50,421 nucleotides of DNA from CAYRTD01 sp964426915 (GTDB lineage Bacteria > Bacteroidota > Bacteroidia > Bacteroidales > GCA-2748055): NCBI GenBank assembly GCA_964426915.1, contig CAYRTD010000012.1, positions 1 to 50,421 on the forward strand, given 5' to 3'. The notes below the pieces were generated by a model. The model did no database searches. It was not told the DNA's origin and worked only from the letters and a program-made list of their open reading frames with translations. Of this stretch, positions 17,433-26,401 are shown piece after piece (the first letter of the stretch is position 1; the number at the start of each line of letters is the position of its first letter). A program made the translations under genes and the position numbers.

Positions 17433-19016
17433 TTACTTATTTTCAAATTTTGAACTTACTTCCTTTGCCACTTTTTCTAATGTAGACGTTATTACATCAT
17501 TTATTATTCCATTGGCAATACTATCCAGCACATCTCTATGCTTTATCTCGAGAAGTTCGAGATAGTCTTTCTCAAACTGCTTTACGCTGTCGATAGGAAC
17601 ACCCGATAGTAAGCCCCTGGTGCCGCAATAGATGATTGCCACCTGTTTTTCAACGGCCATAGGTTCATGGAGACCCTGTTTCAGTATCTCAACATTTTTA
17701 GCTCCTTTGTTTAGTACGGCCATGGTTGAGGCATCAAGATCGGAACCAAATTTTGAAAAGGCTTCCAGTTCACGAAACTGGGCCTGGTCAATTTTGAGCG
17801 TGCCGGCAATCTTTTTCATGGGTTTTATCTGGGCATTTCCACCTACCCTGGATACGGAAATCCCAACGTTAATTGCGGGCCTGACTCCTGAATTGAATAA
17901 GTTGGTCTCCAGGAAAATCTGTCCGTCGGTGATTGAGATCACATTGGTTGGTATATAAGCAGAAACATCACCAGCCTGGGTTTCGATAATAGGAAGAGCG
18001 GTTAGTGATCCACCGCCTTTAACCATTGGTTTCAATGCTTCCGGCATATCATTCATCTGTTTTGCGATCTTATCGGATTCAATGATCTTTGCCGCTCTTT
18101 CAAGCAATCTTGAATGCAGGTAAAAAACATCGCCGGGGTATGCTTCACGACCCGGGGGTCGACGGAGTAGCAACGATACTTCGCGGTAGGAAACCGCCTG
18201 TTTGGAAAGGTCATCGTAAATAATAAGTGCGTGGCGACCAGTATCTCTGAAATATTCCCCGATGGTGGCTCCTGCAAAAGGGGCATAGTATTGTTGAGCT
18301 GCCGGATAAGCTGCTGTAGCCGCCACAATTACGGTATAAGGCATTGCTCCCATTTCTTCAAGGGTTTTGGCAACATCAGCAACAGTAGATCCCTTCTGAC
18401 CTATCGCAACATAAATACAGTAAACAGGCTCACCCTTCTCATAAAATTCCTTTTGATTGATAATTGTGTCGATGGCCACAGCTGTCTTGCCTGTCTGACG
18501 GTCTCCAATGATAAGTTCACGCTGTCCTCTACCAATTGGCGTCATGGCATCAATTGCTTTTATCCCGGTTTGAAGAGGTTCCTTTACCGGTTGCCGGTAA
18601 ATTACACCAGGGGCTTTTCTTTCGAGAGGAAGCTCTATGGTATCTCCCTTAACCGGGCCTCTTCCGTCAATTGGTTCTCCCAGGGTATTGATGATTCTAC
18701 CCAGCAAGCCTTCACCAACTTTGATAGATGCAATGCGTTTTGTTCTTTTAACCGTATCGCCTTCTTTGATCAATTCGGAAGATCCGAGAAGCACGGCACC
18801 CACATTATCTTCTTCAAGATTCAGGACAATGCCCATAATGCCGCTGTCAAACTCTATCAGTTCGTTAGCCTGAACTTTCGAAAGACCGTAAATACGGACA
18901 ATTCCGTCACCTACCTGTAACACTGTACCTACTTCTTCAAATCCTATTTCGGTTTCTATACCCTGAAGCTGTTTCCTTAGTACTTCAGATACTTCTGCAG
19001 GTTTAATTTCAGCCAT
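17433..19016 (-). CDS. atpA: ATP synthase alpha subunit
   Basis: 527 aa F1 subunit. P-loop GDRQTGKT at 171-178; the family signature PAINVGISVSRVGG is present in the C-terminal half. Length is slightly longer than the 513-residue E. coli form because of a longer C-terminus. It starts 9 bases downstream of atpH and is followed by atpG after 17 bases. Confidence 0.97.
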   Translation of the reverse strand: MAEIKPAEVSEVLRKQLQGIETEIGFEEVGTVLQVGDGIVRIYGLSKVQANELIEFDSGIMGIVLNLEEDNVGAVLLGSSELIKEGDTVKRTKRIASIKVGEGLLGRIINTLGEPIDGRGPVKGDTIELPLERKAPGVIYRQPVKEPLQTGIKAIDAMTPIGRGQRELIIGDRQTGKTAVAIDTIINQKEFYEKGEPVYCIYVAIGQKGSTVADVAKTLEEMGAMPYTVIVAATAAYPAAQQYYAPFAGATIGEYFRDTGRHALIIYDDLSKQAVSYREVSLLLRRPPGREAYPGDVFYLHSRLLERAAKIIESDKIAKQMNDMPEALKPMVKGGGSLTALPIIETQAGDVSAYIPTNVISITDGQIFLETNLFNSGVRPAINVGISVSRVGGNAQIKPMKKIAGTLKIDQAQFRELEAFSKFGSDLDASTMAVLNKGAKNVEILKQGLHEPMAVEKQVAIIYCGTRGLLSGVPIDSVKQFEKDYLELLEIKHRDVLDSIANGIINDVITSTLEKVAKEVSSKFENK

Positions 19017-19025
19017 TGTTCTGTT

Positions 19026-19574
19026 TTAATTTTCAATTGGGGTTTCTAATAATTTCTTTTTTATCTTTGCCAGGCCGGACTTTACACTTGCGTCGTACTG
19101 TTCGTCCTCAACTTTTAGGATAAAACCTCCGATCAGCTCAGCATCAACCTGCTCAACCATTTCAATTTTTGATCTGTAAGTATCCTCAAGCAATGAAATA
19201 AATTTTTTTCTGTTATTTTCCGATATATGAAAAGGAACCTTAAGATTTGCTGACTTTATTCCTTTATCTTCCCTGTATAATGCAATGAAATTCCTTATTA
19301 TACCTTCCAGGTAAGTTTCTCTCCTATTGGTGAGGACCAGGTTATAAAATCTCATGCTTAACTCAGATATGTTTTCACTGAAAACTTTTTTTATCAGGGC
19401 TTTTTTTGTGGAAGTTTTTATTACCGGACTTTCAATATATTCTTTGAATCCCTTAACTCCGGAGGTTGACTGTATCAGTTTCATATCCTTTAAAACAACT
19501 TCAAGCAAATTTTCTTCCTTACCGGAAAGAAAAAGTGCTTTTGCGTATCTTACAGATATTTTACTATCATTCAT
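19026..19574 (-). CDS. atpH: ATP synthase delta subunit
   Basis: 182 aa. Peripheral-stalk subunit linking F1 alpha to the b subunits. Recognised from the N-terminal SVRYAKALF-type motif (ISVRYAKALFLSG) and the C-terminal DAELIGGFILKVEDEQYDAS motif. It lies 14 bases after atpF and 9 bases before atpA. Confidence 0.93.
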   Translation of the reverse strand: MNDSKISVRYAKALFLSGKEENLLEVVLKDMKLIQSTSGVKGFKEYIESPVIKTSTKKALIKKVFSENISELSMRFYNLVLTNRRETYLEGIIRNFIALYREDKGIKSANLKVPFHISENNRKKFISLLEDTYRSKIEMVEQVDAELIGGFILKVEDEQYDASVKSGLAKIKKKLLETPIEN

Positions 19575-19588
19575 AATAATTGAAGGGG

Positions 19589-20083
19589 CTAATTTAATTT
19601 GATATCATCAAGTAGCTTATCTACCAACTTCTTACCTTCTTTTTGGTCCTGAAGTTTTTCCCGGAGGATTTTTTCAGCAATTTCTACCGAGAATACCGCG
19701 ATCTGATTTTTTATTTCGTTCAAAGCCGACTTTTTCTCATTTTCGATACTCTGCCTGGCAATTTCGATGGTTTTCTTTGCCTCCTGTTCAGCTTTTTCTT
19801 TGGCTTCAGCGATAATTTTATCTTTTACCTCTCGGCCCTCCTTCATGATCTTATCCTGTTCCTGTCTGGCCTTTAACAGGTTACGTTCGTTTTCTTTGCG
19901 CAATTGTTCCATTTCTTCTTTTGCATTATCGGCAGCCTTAAGGGCGGAACGTATACTTTCTTCGCGGTTTTTTACCGCATTATTGATTGGGTTCCAGGCA
20001 AATTTCTTCAGGACAAAAAGAAGTATTGAAAAGATAATTACTGTCCAGAATATTAACCCTATTCCCGGTTTTATAAGATCCAT
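19589..20083 (-). CDS. atpF: ATP synthase b subunit
   Basis: 164 aa. One N-terminal membrane helix (GLIFWTVIIFSILLFVLKKF, about 8-27), then a long charged coiled coil (about 35-140) that forms the peripheral stalk. Length is normal for the family. It is separated from atpE by 311 bases containing repeat E, so it may need its own promoter or read-through across that repeat. Confidence 0.95.
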   Translation of the reverse strand: MDLIKPGIGLIFWTVIIFSILLFVLKKFAWNPINNAVKNREESIRSALKAADNAKEEMEQLRKENERNLLKARQEQDKIMKEGREVKDKIIAEAKEKAEQEAKKTIEIARQSIENEKKSALNEIKNQIAVFSVEIAEKILREKLQDQKEGKKLVDKLLDDIKLN

Positions 20084-20142
20084 GGTATTATAATTTTAAG
20101 CTTCGTTTTCCACTTTCTGTACTAAAGTTTTTTTAGCTAAAA

Positions 20143-20350
20143 TAGTCTGTCAATAGAGTAAAAAGTTGGTTTAGAACCGAACCGCCAGATGGCGGTGAGA
20201 TCAGTAAAGCTAATGTTTGAGGTCAAAACCTGCCCCGTTCTTTAACAGGGATGTGCAACAACTTTAATCCGCATTATCCGCCGCTGCGGATTCGAGGAAA
20301 TAATATTTTTGCAGCAATGCAGGTCTCGAACATTAAGGACAGACACTAAA
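20143..20350. repeat. Mosaic repeat, copy E, inside the atp operon
   Basis: A complete 208-base copy with recognisable ends: TAGTCTGTCAATAGAGT at the left and CATTAAGGACAGACACTA at the right, which are inverted relative to each other. Inside are hairpins ACCGCC-AGAT-GGCGGT (near 20181) and AATCCGC...GCGGATT (near 20265-20291). Positions 20173-20230 match the reverse complement of 26511-26567. It separates atpE from atpF; the rest of the 311-base gap has no gene. Confidence 0.85.
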
Positions 20351-20394
20351 TAGTACCGGGTCAATAACCAACCGTCACTAACCCGGCTTTTAGT

Positions 20395-20601
20395 CTAGGC
20401 AACAAGAGCAACTACAACAGCGAAAAGAGCAACACCCTCAATAAGTGCTGCTGCAATGATCATTGAGGTCTGAATCATTGAGGCGGCTTCGGGCTGACGT
20501 GCAATCCCATCTATAGCCTGAGCTCCGATTCTTCCAATGCCCCAGGCTGCACCTATCACTGATATCGCTGCTCCAATTGCTGCTAATGATATTCCTTCCA
20601 T
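20395..20601 (-). CDS. atpE: ATP synthase c subunit
   Basis: 68 aa, two membrane helices joined by the polar loop ARQPEA (34-39). The ion-binding carboxylate is E55 in AALIEGVAL. The residue after it is Gly, and the first helix lacks the Gln typical of sodium-binding rings, so proton coupling is the better guess. It forms the membrane rotor ring. It lies 30 bases after atpB; repeat E begins 44 bases past its stop. Confidence 0.96.
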   Translation of the reverse strand: MEGISLAAIGAAISVIGAAWGIGRIGAQAIDGIARQPEAASMIQTSMIIAAALIEGVALFAVVVALVA

Positions 20602-20631
20602 AATACTAAATTTAAATTATTAAAAAAACAA

Positions 20632-21738
20632 TTATACATGAACGTGTTTTTTTGCCGCCAGTCCTATGAAAAACGCCGACAGCAATGTAAATACATACGA
20701 CTGCAGAAAAGCCACGAGTATTTCCAGGGTGCTCATAAATAATACAAAAGCAATGGATACGGGGGCAATTGCTATAGTCTTGAATATGAAGATTAATGAT
20801 ATTAGACTAAGAATAATAATATGACCGGCTGTTATATTTGCAAACAAACGAACCATGAGAGCAAAAGGTTTGGAAAACATTCCCATAACTTCAATAGGTA
20901 TCATAATCGGTAAAAGCCAAAAAGGTACTCCCGGGGGGGCAAATATATGTTTCCAGTATTCTTTTGTACCGTTAAACTGGGTGATCAAAAAAGTAAAAAT
21001 TGCCAGAACCATTGTTACCGCAATATTTCCTGTAACATTGGCACCAAAAGGTATAAACGGTGGTATGAGGCCCATGAGGTTATTTATAAGAATGAAGAAG
21101 AATACGGTGAGCAAATAGGGCATGAAGCGTTCATATTTCTCTTTCCCAATATTGGGGATGGCGATTTCATCTTTGATAAAAACGATCATAGGTTCCATGA
21201 AACCATTTAAACCAGAGGGAATAACCAGCTTTTTCCTATGGTAAAAATTACCCATTCTGACAAAGAGCAAAACCAGAAATATTGCAGCGAAAATCATTCC
21301 GGCAACAGTTTTGGTAATAGAAAAATCGAGGGGTAGATAGGCTTCACCCGTTTCGGTTTTTTCAATGATTTTACCCTTATGTGGCTCTTCATGGGAGATA
21401 TAAAAGTTATTATACTCATGTCCGTGGGCAAGCCTGGAAGACATAAAGAACTGCAGGCCCTGATGTTTGCTGTAGAGAATTACAGGCAGGGGAACACTTA
21501 CATGTTTGCCTGCCCTGGTTGTCCATAAATGCCATTCATGCGAATCCTTGATGTGATCAAGAATGAATTTTTCGGCTGAAAAATTTTCCGGCTGTTCTTC
21601 ATGTACGTTTTCTGCAGATTCGGAGTGACCATTCTGGGTATGATCATTGGGCTGCTCCTTGGCGTTAAGAGAAAGTGAAATTAAACTAAGAATAAGTATT
21701 GCTGTACTCCGGCAAAATAATCTATTTCCTTTTCTCAT
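20632..21738 (-). CDS. atpB: ATP synthase a subunit with long N-terminal extension
   Basis: 368 aa against about 270 in E. coli. The first 27 residues look like a signal peptide and residues about 28-140 form an extra His/Glu-rich extramembrane region, a layout common in Bacteroidota. The membrane core follows, with the essential Arg at R297 (FALMVRLFANITAGH) in the helix facing the c ring. Its start overlaps the end of the preceding membrane-protein gene by 17 bases. Confidence 0.95.
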   Translation of the reverse strand: MRKGNRLFCRSTAILILSLISLSLNAKEQPNDHTQNGHSESAENVHEEQPENFSAEKFILDHIKDSHEWHLWTTRAGKHVSVPLPVILYSKHQGLQFFMSSRLAHGHEYNNFYISHEEPHKGKIIEKTETGEAYLPLDFSITKTVAGMIFAAIFLVLLFVRMGNFYHRKKLVIPSGLNGFMEPMIVFIKDEIAIPNIGKEKYERFMPYLLTVFFFILINNLMGLIPPFIPFGANVTGNIAVTMVLAIFTFLITQFNGTKEYWKHIFAPPGVPFWLLPIMIPIEVMGMFSKPFALMVRLFANITAGHIIILSLISLIFIFKTIAIAPVSIAFVLFMSTLEILVAFLQSYVFTLLSAFFIGLAAKKHVHV

Positions 21739-22132
21739 CAGTTTTAAACTGGTTTTTCTGTTTTAGTACTTTGACAAAAGTAATTAAAAGATATATAGTA
21801 AATGCTAGATATGCCCCAAGAAATCCAACCAGGAAATGCCATGATAGTTCCTCCATTAACAGAGCAAATACTCCAAGCAGAGCCAAAAATAATAAAAATT
21901 TAAGACCCAGTGCTGAGAAAGTGTGTAAAAATCCTTTACCGTTGGTTTTTTTTATCCCCCTGTAAAAAACTGCAGTTGAGATTAGGGATATTACATAAGC
22001 ACCTGTAATAAGAATTAAAACATCCCGAAATGCCAGGTCGGATGAAAAAAAATTTATGATAAGATATCCAAGTCCAATGAGCGCCAGATAAATAAGACTG
22101 AGAAAAAGATAGTGTTTTGCTGATGAAATCAA
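21722..22132 (-). CDS. Small membrane protein of the atp operon (AtpI-like position)
   Basis: 136 aa with four predicted membrane helices (about 8-28, 35-57, 68-88 and 94-115) and a basic C-terminus. I do not recognise a catalytic motif. Its location between the AtpZ-like gene and atpB, and its 17-base overlap with atpB, suggest a role in assembly of the membrane part of the ATP synthase, as for AtpI. The start is TTG at 22132: an in-frame stop lies a few codons upstream and no ATG is available before the first helix. Confidence 0.75.
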   Translation of the reverse strand: MISSAKHYLFLSLIYLALIGLGYLIINFFSSDLAFRDVLILITGAYVISLISTAVFYRGIKKTNGKGFLHTFSALGLKFLLFLALLGVFALLMEELSWHFLVGFLGAYLAFTIYLLITFVKVLKQKNQFKTDEKRK

Positions 22133-22180
22133 AACTGCGATTTTTTATATTTATAAATTATTTGTTTCCCGTCCAATATT

Positions 22181-22426
22181 TTATTTTCGAAAATTGATGA
22201 AATCCTTCAGGGCGACATAAATGGAGAGAAAAACTCCGAGAAGGGAACAAATAATGACAAAAAGAGGCTCTCCTTCATTGAATTTTTCATCGAGTTTCAG
22301 TCCACCCCATACAGCAAACAGGATGACCGCGATCATCTGAAAAGCTAAACCGGTATATTTAGCATATGCTTCAATGCCGGATTGATTACTTTTCTTTTGA
22401 TCCTTTCTGTCCTTCTTCTCTTCCAA
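22181..22426 (-). CDS. AtpZ/AtpI-family protein
   Basis: 81 aa. A highly charged N-terminal tail (1-20) is followed by YAKYTGLAFQM and two membrane helices (about 28-46 and 54-73), the pattern of AtpZ-type proteins encoded at the head of ATP synthase operons. In other bacteria AtpZ/AtpI form a cation channel or help c-ring assembly. The best start is TTG at 22426, which makes it overlap the bactofilin gene by 41 bases. Confidence 0.8.
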   Translation of the reverse strand: MEEKKDRKDQKKSNQSGIEAYAKYTGLAFQMIAVILFAVWGGLKLDEKFNEGEPLFVIICSLLGVFLSIYVALKDFINFRK

Positions 22427-22781
22427 ATCCTGGCTGATTTGATCCTGTCATATCGCATTTTCCGGTAAACACAGCTCCTGGTTCTATTGCCAGTTTATTT
22501 GTTGTGATCTCCCCCGTCAATTTTGATTTAGCTCGTAGTGATAATAATTCGGAAGTAAAAACATTACCATCAATAGTCCCTTCAACTTCAAAGTTTTTAC
22601 AATGGACTTCACCGTTTATTTTTCCACTTTCACCAACTATTACTTTTCCTTTGGTATTTAATATACCTTTCAGACTCCCATCAACGCGAATATCCCCGTT
22701 AGAAGTCACATTACCTTCAATGGTAGTTCCGGAACCTATCAGGTTGATTGTCTGATTATCAACATCTATATTCTTAGCCAT
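22386..22781 (-). CDS. Bactofilin family cytoskeletal protein
   Basis: 131 aa. The core (about 10-110) is the right-handed beta-helix of bactofilins: INLIGSGTTIEGNVTSNGDI near the N-terminus, then repeats with Gly every 17-18 residues (GKVIVGESGKINGEVHCKNF, VEGTIDGNVFTSELLSL). Short disordered ends are typical. Bactofilins polymerise without nucleotide and scaffold membrane or wall proteins. It is the first gene of the atp cluster and overlaps the AtpZ-like gene by 41 bases, so expression with the ATP synthase is likely. Confidence 0.88.
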   Translation of the reverse strand: MAKNIDVDNQTINLIGSGTTIEGNVTSNGDIRVDGSLKGILNTKGKVIVGESGKINGEVHCKNFEVEGTIDGNVFTSELLSLRAKSKLTGEITTNKLAIEPGAVFTGKCDMTGSNQPGFGREEGQKGSKEK

Positions 22782-22819
22782 TTTTTTGTCTATTTAAAAG
22801 TCTGAAAATAATGAACGAT

Positions 22820-22827
22820 CAAAGATA
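22820..22827 (-). promoter_or_regulatory. Predicted promoter of the bactofilin-atp cluster
   Basis: TATCTTTG on the minus strand (complement of 22820-22827) fully matches the Bacteroidota -7 box and gives a leader of about 32 bases before the bactofilin ATG. No clear -33 TTTG was found at the right distance, so this is moderate evidence only. Confidence 0.45.
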
Positions 22828-22972
22828 GAAAATATTTAATAAATAGTAAGGCACTTCGCAGCTAAGTTATATCAATAGTGTATTGCTTCATGGTGAGCCT
22901 GAAGATACGGGGAAAAGTGTAAAATGGGAGGATTGAGGGAAGTGGAAAAAATACTCAACGTTAACCCTTACA

Positions 22973-23974
22973 TTACTGGCTGTTATATCCCCATTTCAGA
23001 TAGACCGCTCCCCAGGTAAAACCTCCGCCGAAAGCAGTAAGAATAAGGTCATCTCCTTTCTTAAGCTGGTCTTCCCATTCCCAGAGGCACAAAGGTATGG
23101 TGGCGGCTGTGGTATTGCCGTATTTTTCAATATTTATCATAACCTTTTCTTTGGCCAGACCCATTCTGCGGGCGACTGCTTCGATGATCCGCATATTTGC
23201 CTGATGGGGAACCAGCCAGAGGTTGCTTTCCGGAGTAAGTTGGTTTCTCTCCATAATTTCAACGGATATATCCGCCATTTTGGAAACAGCTACTTTAAAA
23301 ACCGCCTGTCCTTCCTGATATATATAATGCCATCCTTTATCAACCGTTTCGTGAGTAGCAGGGTGAAGGGATCCGCCGGCCTTCTGATAAAGATGCTTTG
23401 CTCCGCTACCATCGGTTTGTAGGATATGATCCATGACTCCGATACCCGGATCTCCGGTTGGCTCGATCATCACGGCAGCAGCAGCATCGCCAAATAAAGG
23501 ACAGGTGGTTCTGTCGGTATAATCGGTTAATGACGACATCATATCGGCACCCACAAGTATTGCTTTTTTATAGGCACCGGATGTTACCATTCGGTTTACT
23601 GTTTCCAGACCGAATAAAAATCCGGAGCATGCTGCAGCAAGATCAAATCCCCAGGCATTTACCAGTCCGGCTTTATGAGAAACCAGATTTGCCGTGGATG
23701 GAAATGCCATGTCGGGAGAAATTGTAGCAACCACAATAAGATCTATATCTTCAGGGGAAGTATTGGTTTTTTTCAATAATCCTTTTACCGCTTCGGCACC
23801 CATGTCGGAAGTAGCTTTTCCTTCTTCTTTCAGTATCCTTCTCTCCTTGATTCCGATGCGTTGCATTATCCATTCATCGGATGTGTCTACCATTGTACTC
23901 AGTTCATCATTGGTAAGCCTGTATTCCGGTAGCCAGGCATTCACTCCTGTTATTGCCGCTCTGATATTTCCCAT
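22973..23974 (-). CDS. fabH: 3-oxoacyl-ACP synthase III
   Basis: 333 aa. Starts fatty-acid synthesis by condensing an acyl-CoA with malonyl-ACP. The Cys-His-Asn triad is visible: C116 in DLAAACSGF, H257 in LVPHQANMRI and N287 in KYGNTTAATIP. Length is normal. It overlaps plsX by 25 bases and ends the DUF177-rpmF-plsX-fabH block. Confidence 0.96.
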   Translation of the reverse strand: MGNIRAAITGVNAWLPEYRLTNDELSTMVDTSDEWIMQRIGIKERRILKEEGKATSDMGAEAVKGLLKKTNTSPEDIDLIVVATISPDMAFPSTANLVSHKAGLVNAWGFDLAAACSGFLFGLETVNRMVTSGAYKKAILVGADMMSSLTDYTDRTTCPLFGDAAAAVMIEPTGDPGIGVMDHILQTDGSGAKHLYQKAGGSLHPATHETVDKGWHYIYQEGQAVFKVAVSKMADISVEIMERNQLTPESNLWLVPHQANMRIIEAVARRMGLAKEKVMINIEKYGNTTAATIPLCLWEWEDQLKKGDDLILTAFGGGFTWGAVYLKWGYNSQ

Positions 23975-24915
23975 TTTTCAATAGCTTCTTTAATAAAATT
24001 AACAAGGTTGTTCCTGGATACGTCCCAGGTATGGAGAACCATATTTTTAATGGCCGTTTGATTGGATATCCCATGCCCCACAATTACAGGCTTGTTCACA
24101 CCTAAAATAGGGGTGCCTCCAAAATTTTCAAAATTAAATAATTCGAAAAAATCGTCTGTAATTTTCCTGCTTTTAATTACCTGATAGAATCCTTCCGCTT
24201 CTTTTAATATTACATTACCCACAAAACCATCACAAACCAGTACGTCCGCACCAGGGTTGGTAAAAATTTCATTTCCTTCCACATTGCCTGAAAAAACAAA
24301 ATCATCCGACTCATTCATGAGCTGATAAGCCGATTTTGAGGTCAGATTTCCCTTTTCTTCTTCTTTCCCGATATTTATAAGGCCAATCTTTGGCTCTTTG
24401 ATTCCGTTCATGCTCTTTACATAGGCTTTTCCTATTATGCCATACTGGTAAAGAACATCAGGGCGGCTATCCGGATTAATTCCTACATCCAGTAAAACGG
24501 AATGGTTCTTCGTAAGATTGGGTATAAGAGCGGCGATGGCCGGCCGGATTATTCCGGGTATAGGATTAATAACCTGTGTGGCTCCTATCATCATTGCACC
24601 AGTGTTTCCTGCACTGCAGAAAGAATCGATTTCTCCCTTCCTGAGATGACTGAATCCCTGGTAAATACTTGATTCTTTTTTCTGAAAAAATGCTTTGTAT
24701 GGATGGTCCTTCATTTCAACCACCTCAGGACAATGATGTATTACCATGCCCTCAAGGCTTAATCCATTATCTTTTTGATACTGAAGAATTGTTTCTTCAT
24801 TGCCAAAAAGGATTAATTCGACATCTCCGGGTATTTCTTTTCGTGCAAGAAAACTACCTGCAATAGTAGAATCAGGGGCGTAATCGCCACCCATAATGTC
24901 TATTCCTATCCGCAT
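23950..24915 (-). CDS. plsX: Phosphate acyltransferase PlsX
   Basis: 321 aa. Converts acyl-ACP to acyl-phosphate for phospholipid synthesis; a peripheral cytoplasmic protein. The N-terminal RIGIDIMGGDYAPDSTI and the GNTGAMMIGA and CDGFVGNVILK motifs are typical. It is flanked by rpmF and fabH, the conserved bacterial order that links ribosome and lipid synthesis. Confidence 0.96.
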   Translation of the reverse strand: MRIGIDIMGGDYAPDSTIAGSFLARKEIPGDVELILFGNEETILQYQKDNGLSLEGMVIHHCPEVVEMKDHPYKAFFQKKESSIYQGFSHLRKGEIDSFCSAGNTGAMMIGATQVINPIPGIIRPAIAALIPNLTKNHSVLLDVGINPDSRPDVLYQYGIIGKAYVKSMNGIKEPKIGLINIGKEEEKGNLTSKSAYQLMNESDDFVFSGNVEGNEIFTNPGADVLVCDGFVGNVILKEAEGFYQVIKSRKITDDFFELFNFENFGGTPILGVNKPVIVGHGISNQTAIKNMVLHTWDVSRNNLVNFIKEAIEKWEISERQ

Positions 24916-24941
24916 ATCGGGAAATAATGCCAGAGCAGCAA

Positions 24942-25136
24942 TTAAGTAATGTCGGTTTCCTTATCAATTACAAGTTTGCCCTTGTAATATAAATTTCCAT
25001 CTACATAATATGCCCTGTGTCTTTTATGAACAGTGCCTGTAGTCGGACAAGTAGATAATGTCGGAGCTTCAGCCTTGTAATGGGTCCTTCTTTTATCCCG
25101 TCTGGTTTTTGACGTTTTTCTTTTTGGATGTGCCAT
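24942..25136 (-). CDS. rpmF: Ribosomal protein L32
   Basis: 64 aa. N-terminal AHPKRKTSKTRRDKRRTHYK is the classic L32 start. Only one Cys (C30 in LSTCPTTG) is present, so the four-Cys zinc ribbon of other L32 proteins is missing; this is the zinc-independent form. It lies between the DUF177 gene and plsX. Confidence 0.96.
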   Translation of the reverse strand: MAHPKRKTSKTRRDKRRTHYKAEAPTLSTCPTTGTVHKRHRAYYVDGNLYYKGKLVIDKETDIT

Positions 25137-25148
25137 TTTATTACAATG

Positions 25149-25682
25149 TTAATTCTTTGAATTTAAATTTTTTAAAACATCCCACCTGGGATCAGTTTTC
25201 TCTTCTTCTTCCGGTGGATGCAAATTTTCAAGTTTTCTTATCATTTCTTCATCACAACCAGGCATGTTATCTTCATTATCCGGATGGATCTTTTGCATTG
25301 GCAGTGATAATACTGCAAATTCATAAATATACTGCGCTACATTAAAGCGGGTCTCTTCTCTTGGAATAGTGATAACAGAATCTGAAATTTCTTCAAATTC
25401 ATCCCCGAAACGAACAATAAGCTCGTTTTCTGTCTCTACCTTATGTCCGAATTCTTTCAGACATCTGTCACAGTTTACATCTAAACTCCCTGTGATCACA
25501 AATTTGAGTTCGAGAAACTGAGCCCTTCGGTTCAGCTCCAGGTGGATCTTCAGATCACCGCCATGTACCTCAGGATTATCAAAAAACTCAAAAAAATCAT
25601 TCCCGGCTTCAAACCCGTAATCATATATTCCTTCTTTTAATCCGTAAAAAGGAATCAGATATTCATCTTTCAAACTCACCAC
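25149..25682 (-). CDS. YceD/DUF177 family protein
   Basis: 177 aa. Acidic protein with a C-x2-C pair (CDRCLKEF) in the middle and an acidic EEF/DPRWDVLKNL C-terminus, the pattern of DUF177 (YceD), whose members are linked to 23S rRNA maturation and regularly precede rpmF. The start is GTG at 25682 (followed by a second GTG), which fits the promoter predicted 12 bases upstream. First gene of the rpmF-plsX-fabH operon. Confidence 0.88.
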   Translation of the reverse strand: MVSLKDEYLIPFYGLKEGIYDYGFEAGNDFFEFFDNPEVHGGDLKIHLELNRRAQFLELKFVITGSLDVNCDRCLKEFGHKVETENELIVRFGDEFEEISDSVITIPREETRFNVAQYIYEFAVLSLPMQKIHPDNEDNMPGCDEEMIRKLENLHPPEEEEKTDPRWDVLKNLNSKN

Positions 25683-25700
25683 GTCAATTTTTTAGTGGTG

Positions 25701-25731
25701 CAAAAGTATAAATTTATATTTACATAGCAAA
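25701..25731 (-). promoter_or_regulatory. Strong Bacteroidota-type promoter of the DUF177-rpmF-plsX-fabH operon
   Basis: On the minus strand TTTG (complement of 25728-25731) is followed after exactly 19 bases by TACTTTTG (complement of 25701-25708), a full match to the TTTG-N19-TAnnTTTG consensus. The start of transcription would be near 25694, giving a very short leader of about 12 bases. Confidence 0.75.
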
Positions 25732-25837
25732 TAGTTTTTGCTGAATTCCTTGAGCAACAAATTTTTTGACGATTCTATAAAACTGGTATGCCTGAAAACA
25801 ATTTGCGCTTTAATGAATGAATCAAACACAAAACAAG

Positions 25838-26212
25838 CTATAATTCCTTATCCATAGTTTCGATTAAGGCATCGATAAAATAATCATTTTTGGGAATATA
25901 CTTTGTTGCACCGGCCTTGAGAAAATCATTTTTCAGTTCTTCATCCTCCCTTGCGCTAAGTATAATAACAGGGATATCCGTCCGTTCCTCTCTTATTTTA
26001 TTAAGTGTCTGAAGTCCGTTCAATGGATTATCCATCGCTGATTTGAAAACATGGTCCAGAATAATAAGATCAGGATTAAGGTAAAGATTTTCCAAACAGG
26101 CCTCTCCCGACTGAAAAGTCATGATTTCGCAATCATCACGATTGTTTATTGTGTATTCCAGTAAATTCAGAATCATTTTATCATCATCCACAAAGAAAAC
26201 CAGCTTCTGCAT
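25838..26212 (-). CDS. Single-domain response regulator (receiver)
   Basis: 124 aa, a receiver domain only. The acidic pair FFVDDDK (D9-D11) lies near the N-terminus, the probable phosphoacceptor is D53 in LIILDHVF, a conserved Ser/Ala-Arg is in IILSARED, and the conserved Lys is K108 in YIPKND. There is no output domain, so it probably acts by protein contact, like CheY or Spo0F, or in a phosphorelay. No histidine kinase is nearby. It diverges from the ABC transporter operon across 522 bases. Confidence 0.9.
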   Translation of the reverse strand: MQKLVFFVDDDKMILNLLEYTINNRDDCEIMTFQSGEACLENLYLNPDLIILDHVFKSAMDNPLNGLQTLNKIREERTDIPVIILSAREDEELKNDFLKAGATKYIPKNDYFIDALIETMDKEL

Positions 26213-26401
26213 TTATTTGATAGTTTTAGAAATACTGAACTACAAATTAAATGTTTCTTTCATGCTCTGCAAGAATTATTTTTGATTAATTGATAAAAAA
26301 AAATCTTATGAGTTCATAAGTATCAGAAATAGAGCTGTATAATAAAAACACAAATTTTGTTCTACTTTGACAGATTTGCTGAACAAACCAATTTTTATGC
26401 G

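Noticed and set aside
18231..18920. 229-codon plus-strand frame inside atpA
   Set aside because: Antisense shadow of the highly conserved alpha subunit; its translation has no family resemblance.
20395..20601. Sodium-coupled ATP synthase
   Set aside because: The c subunit has Gly after the ion-binding Glu55 and no Gln at the expected helix-1 position, so the sodium ligand set is incomplete.
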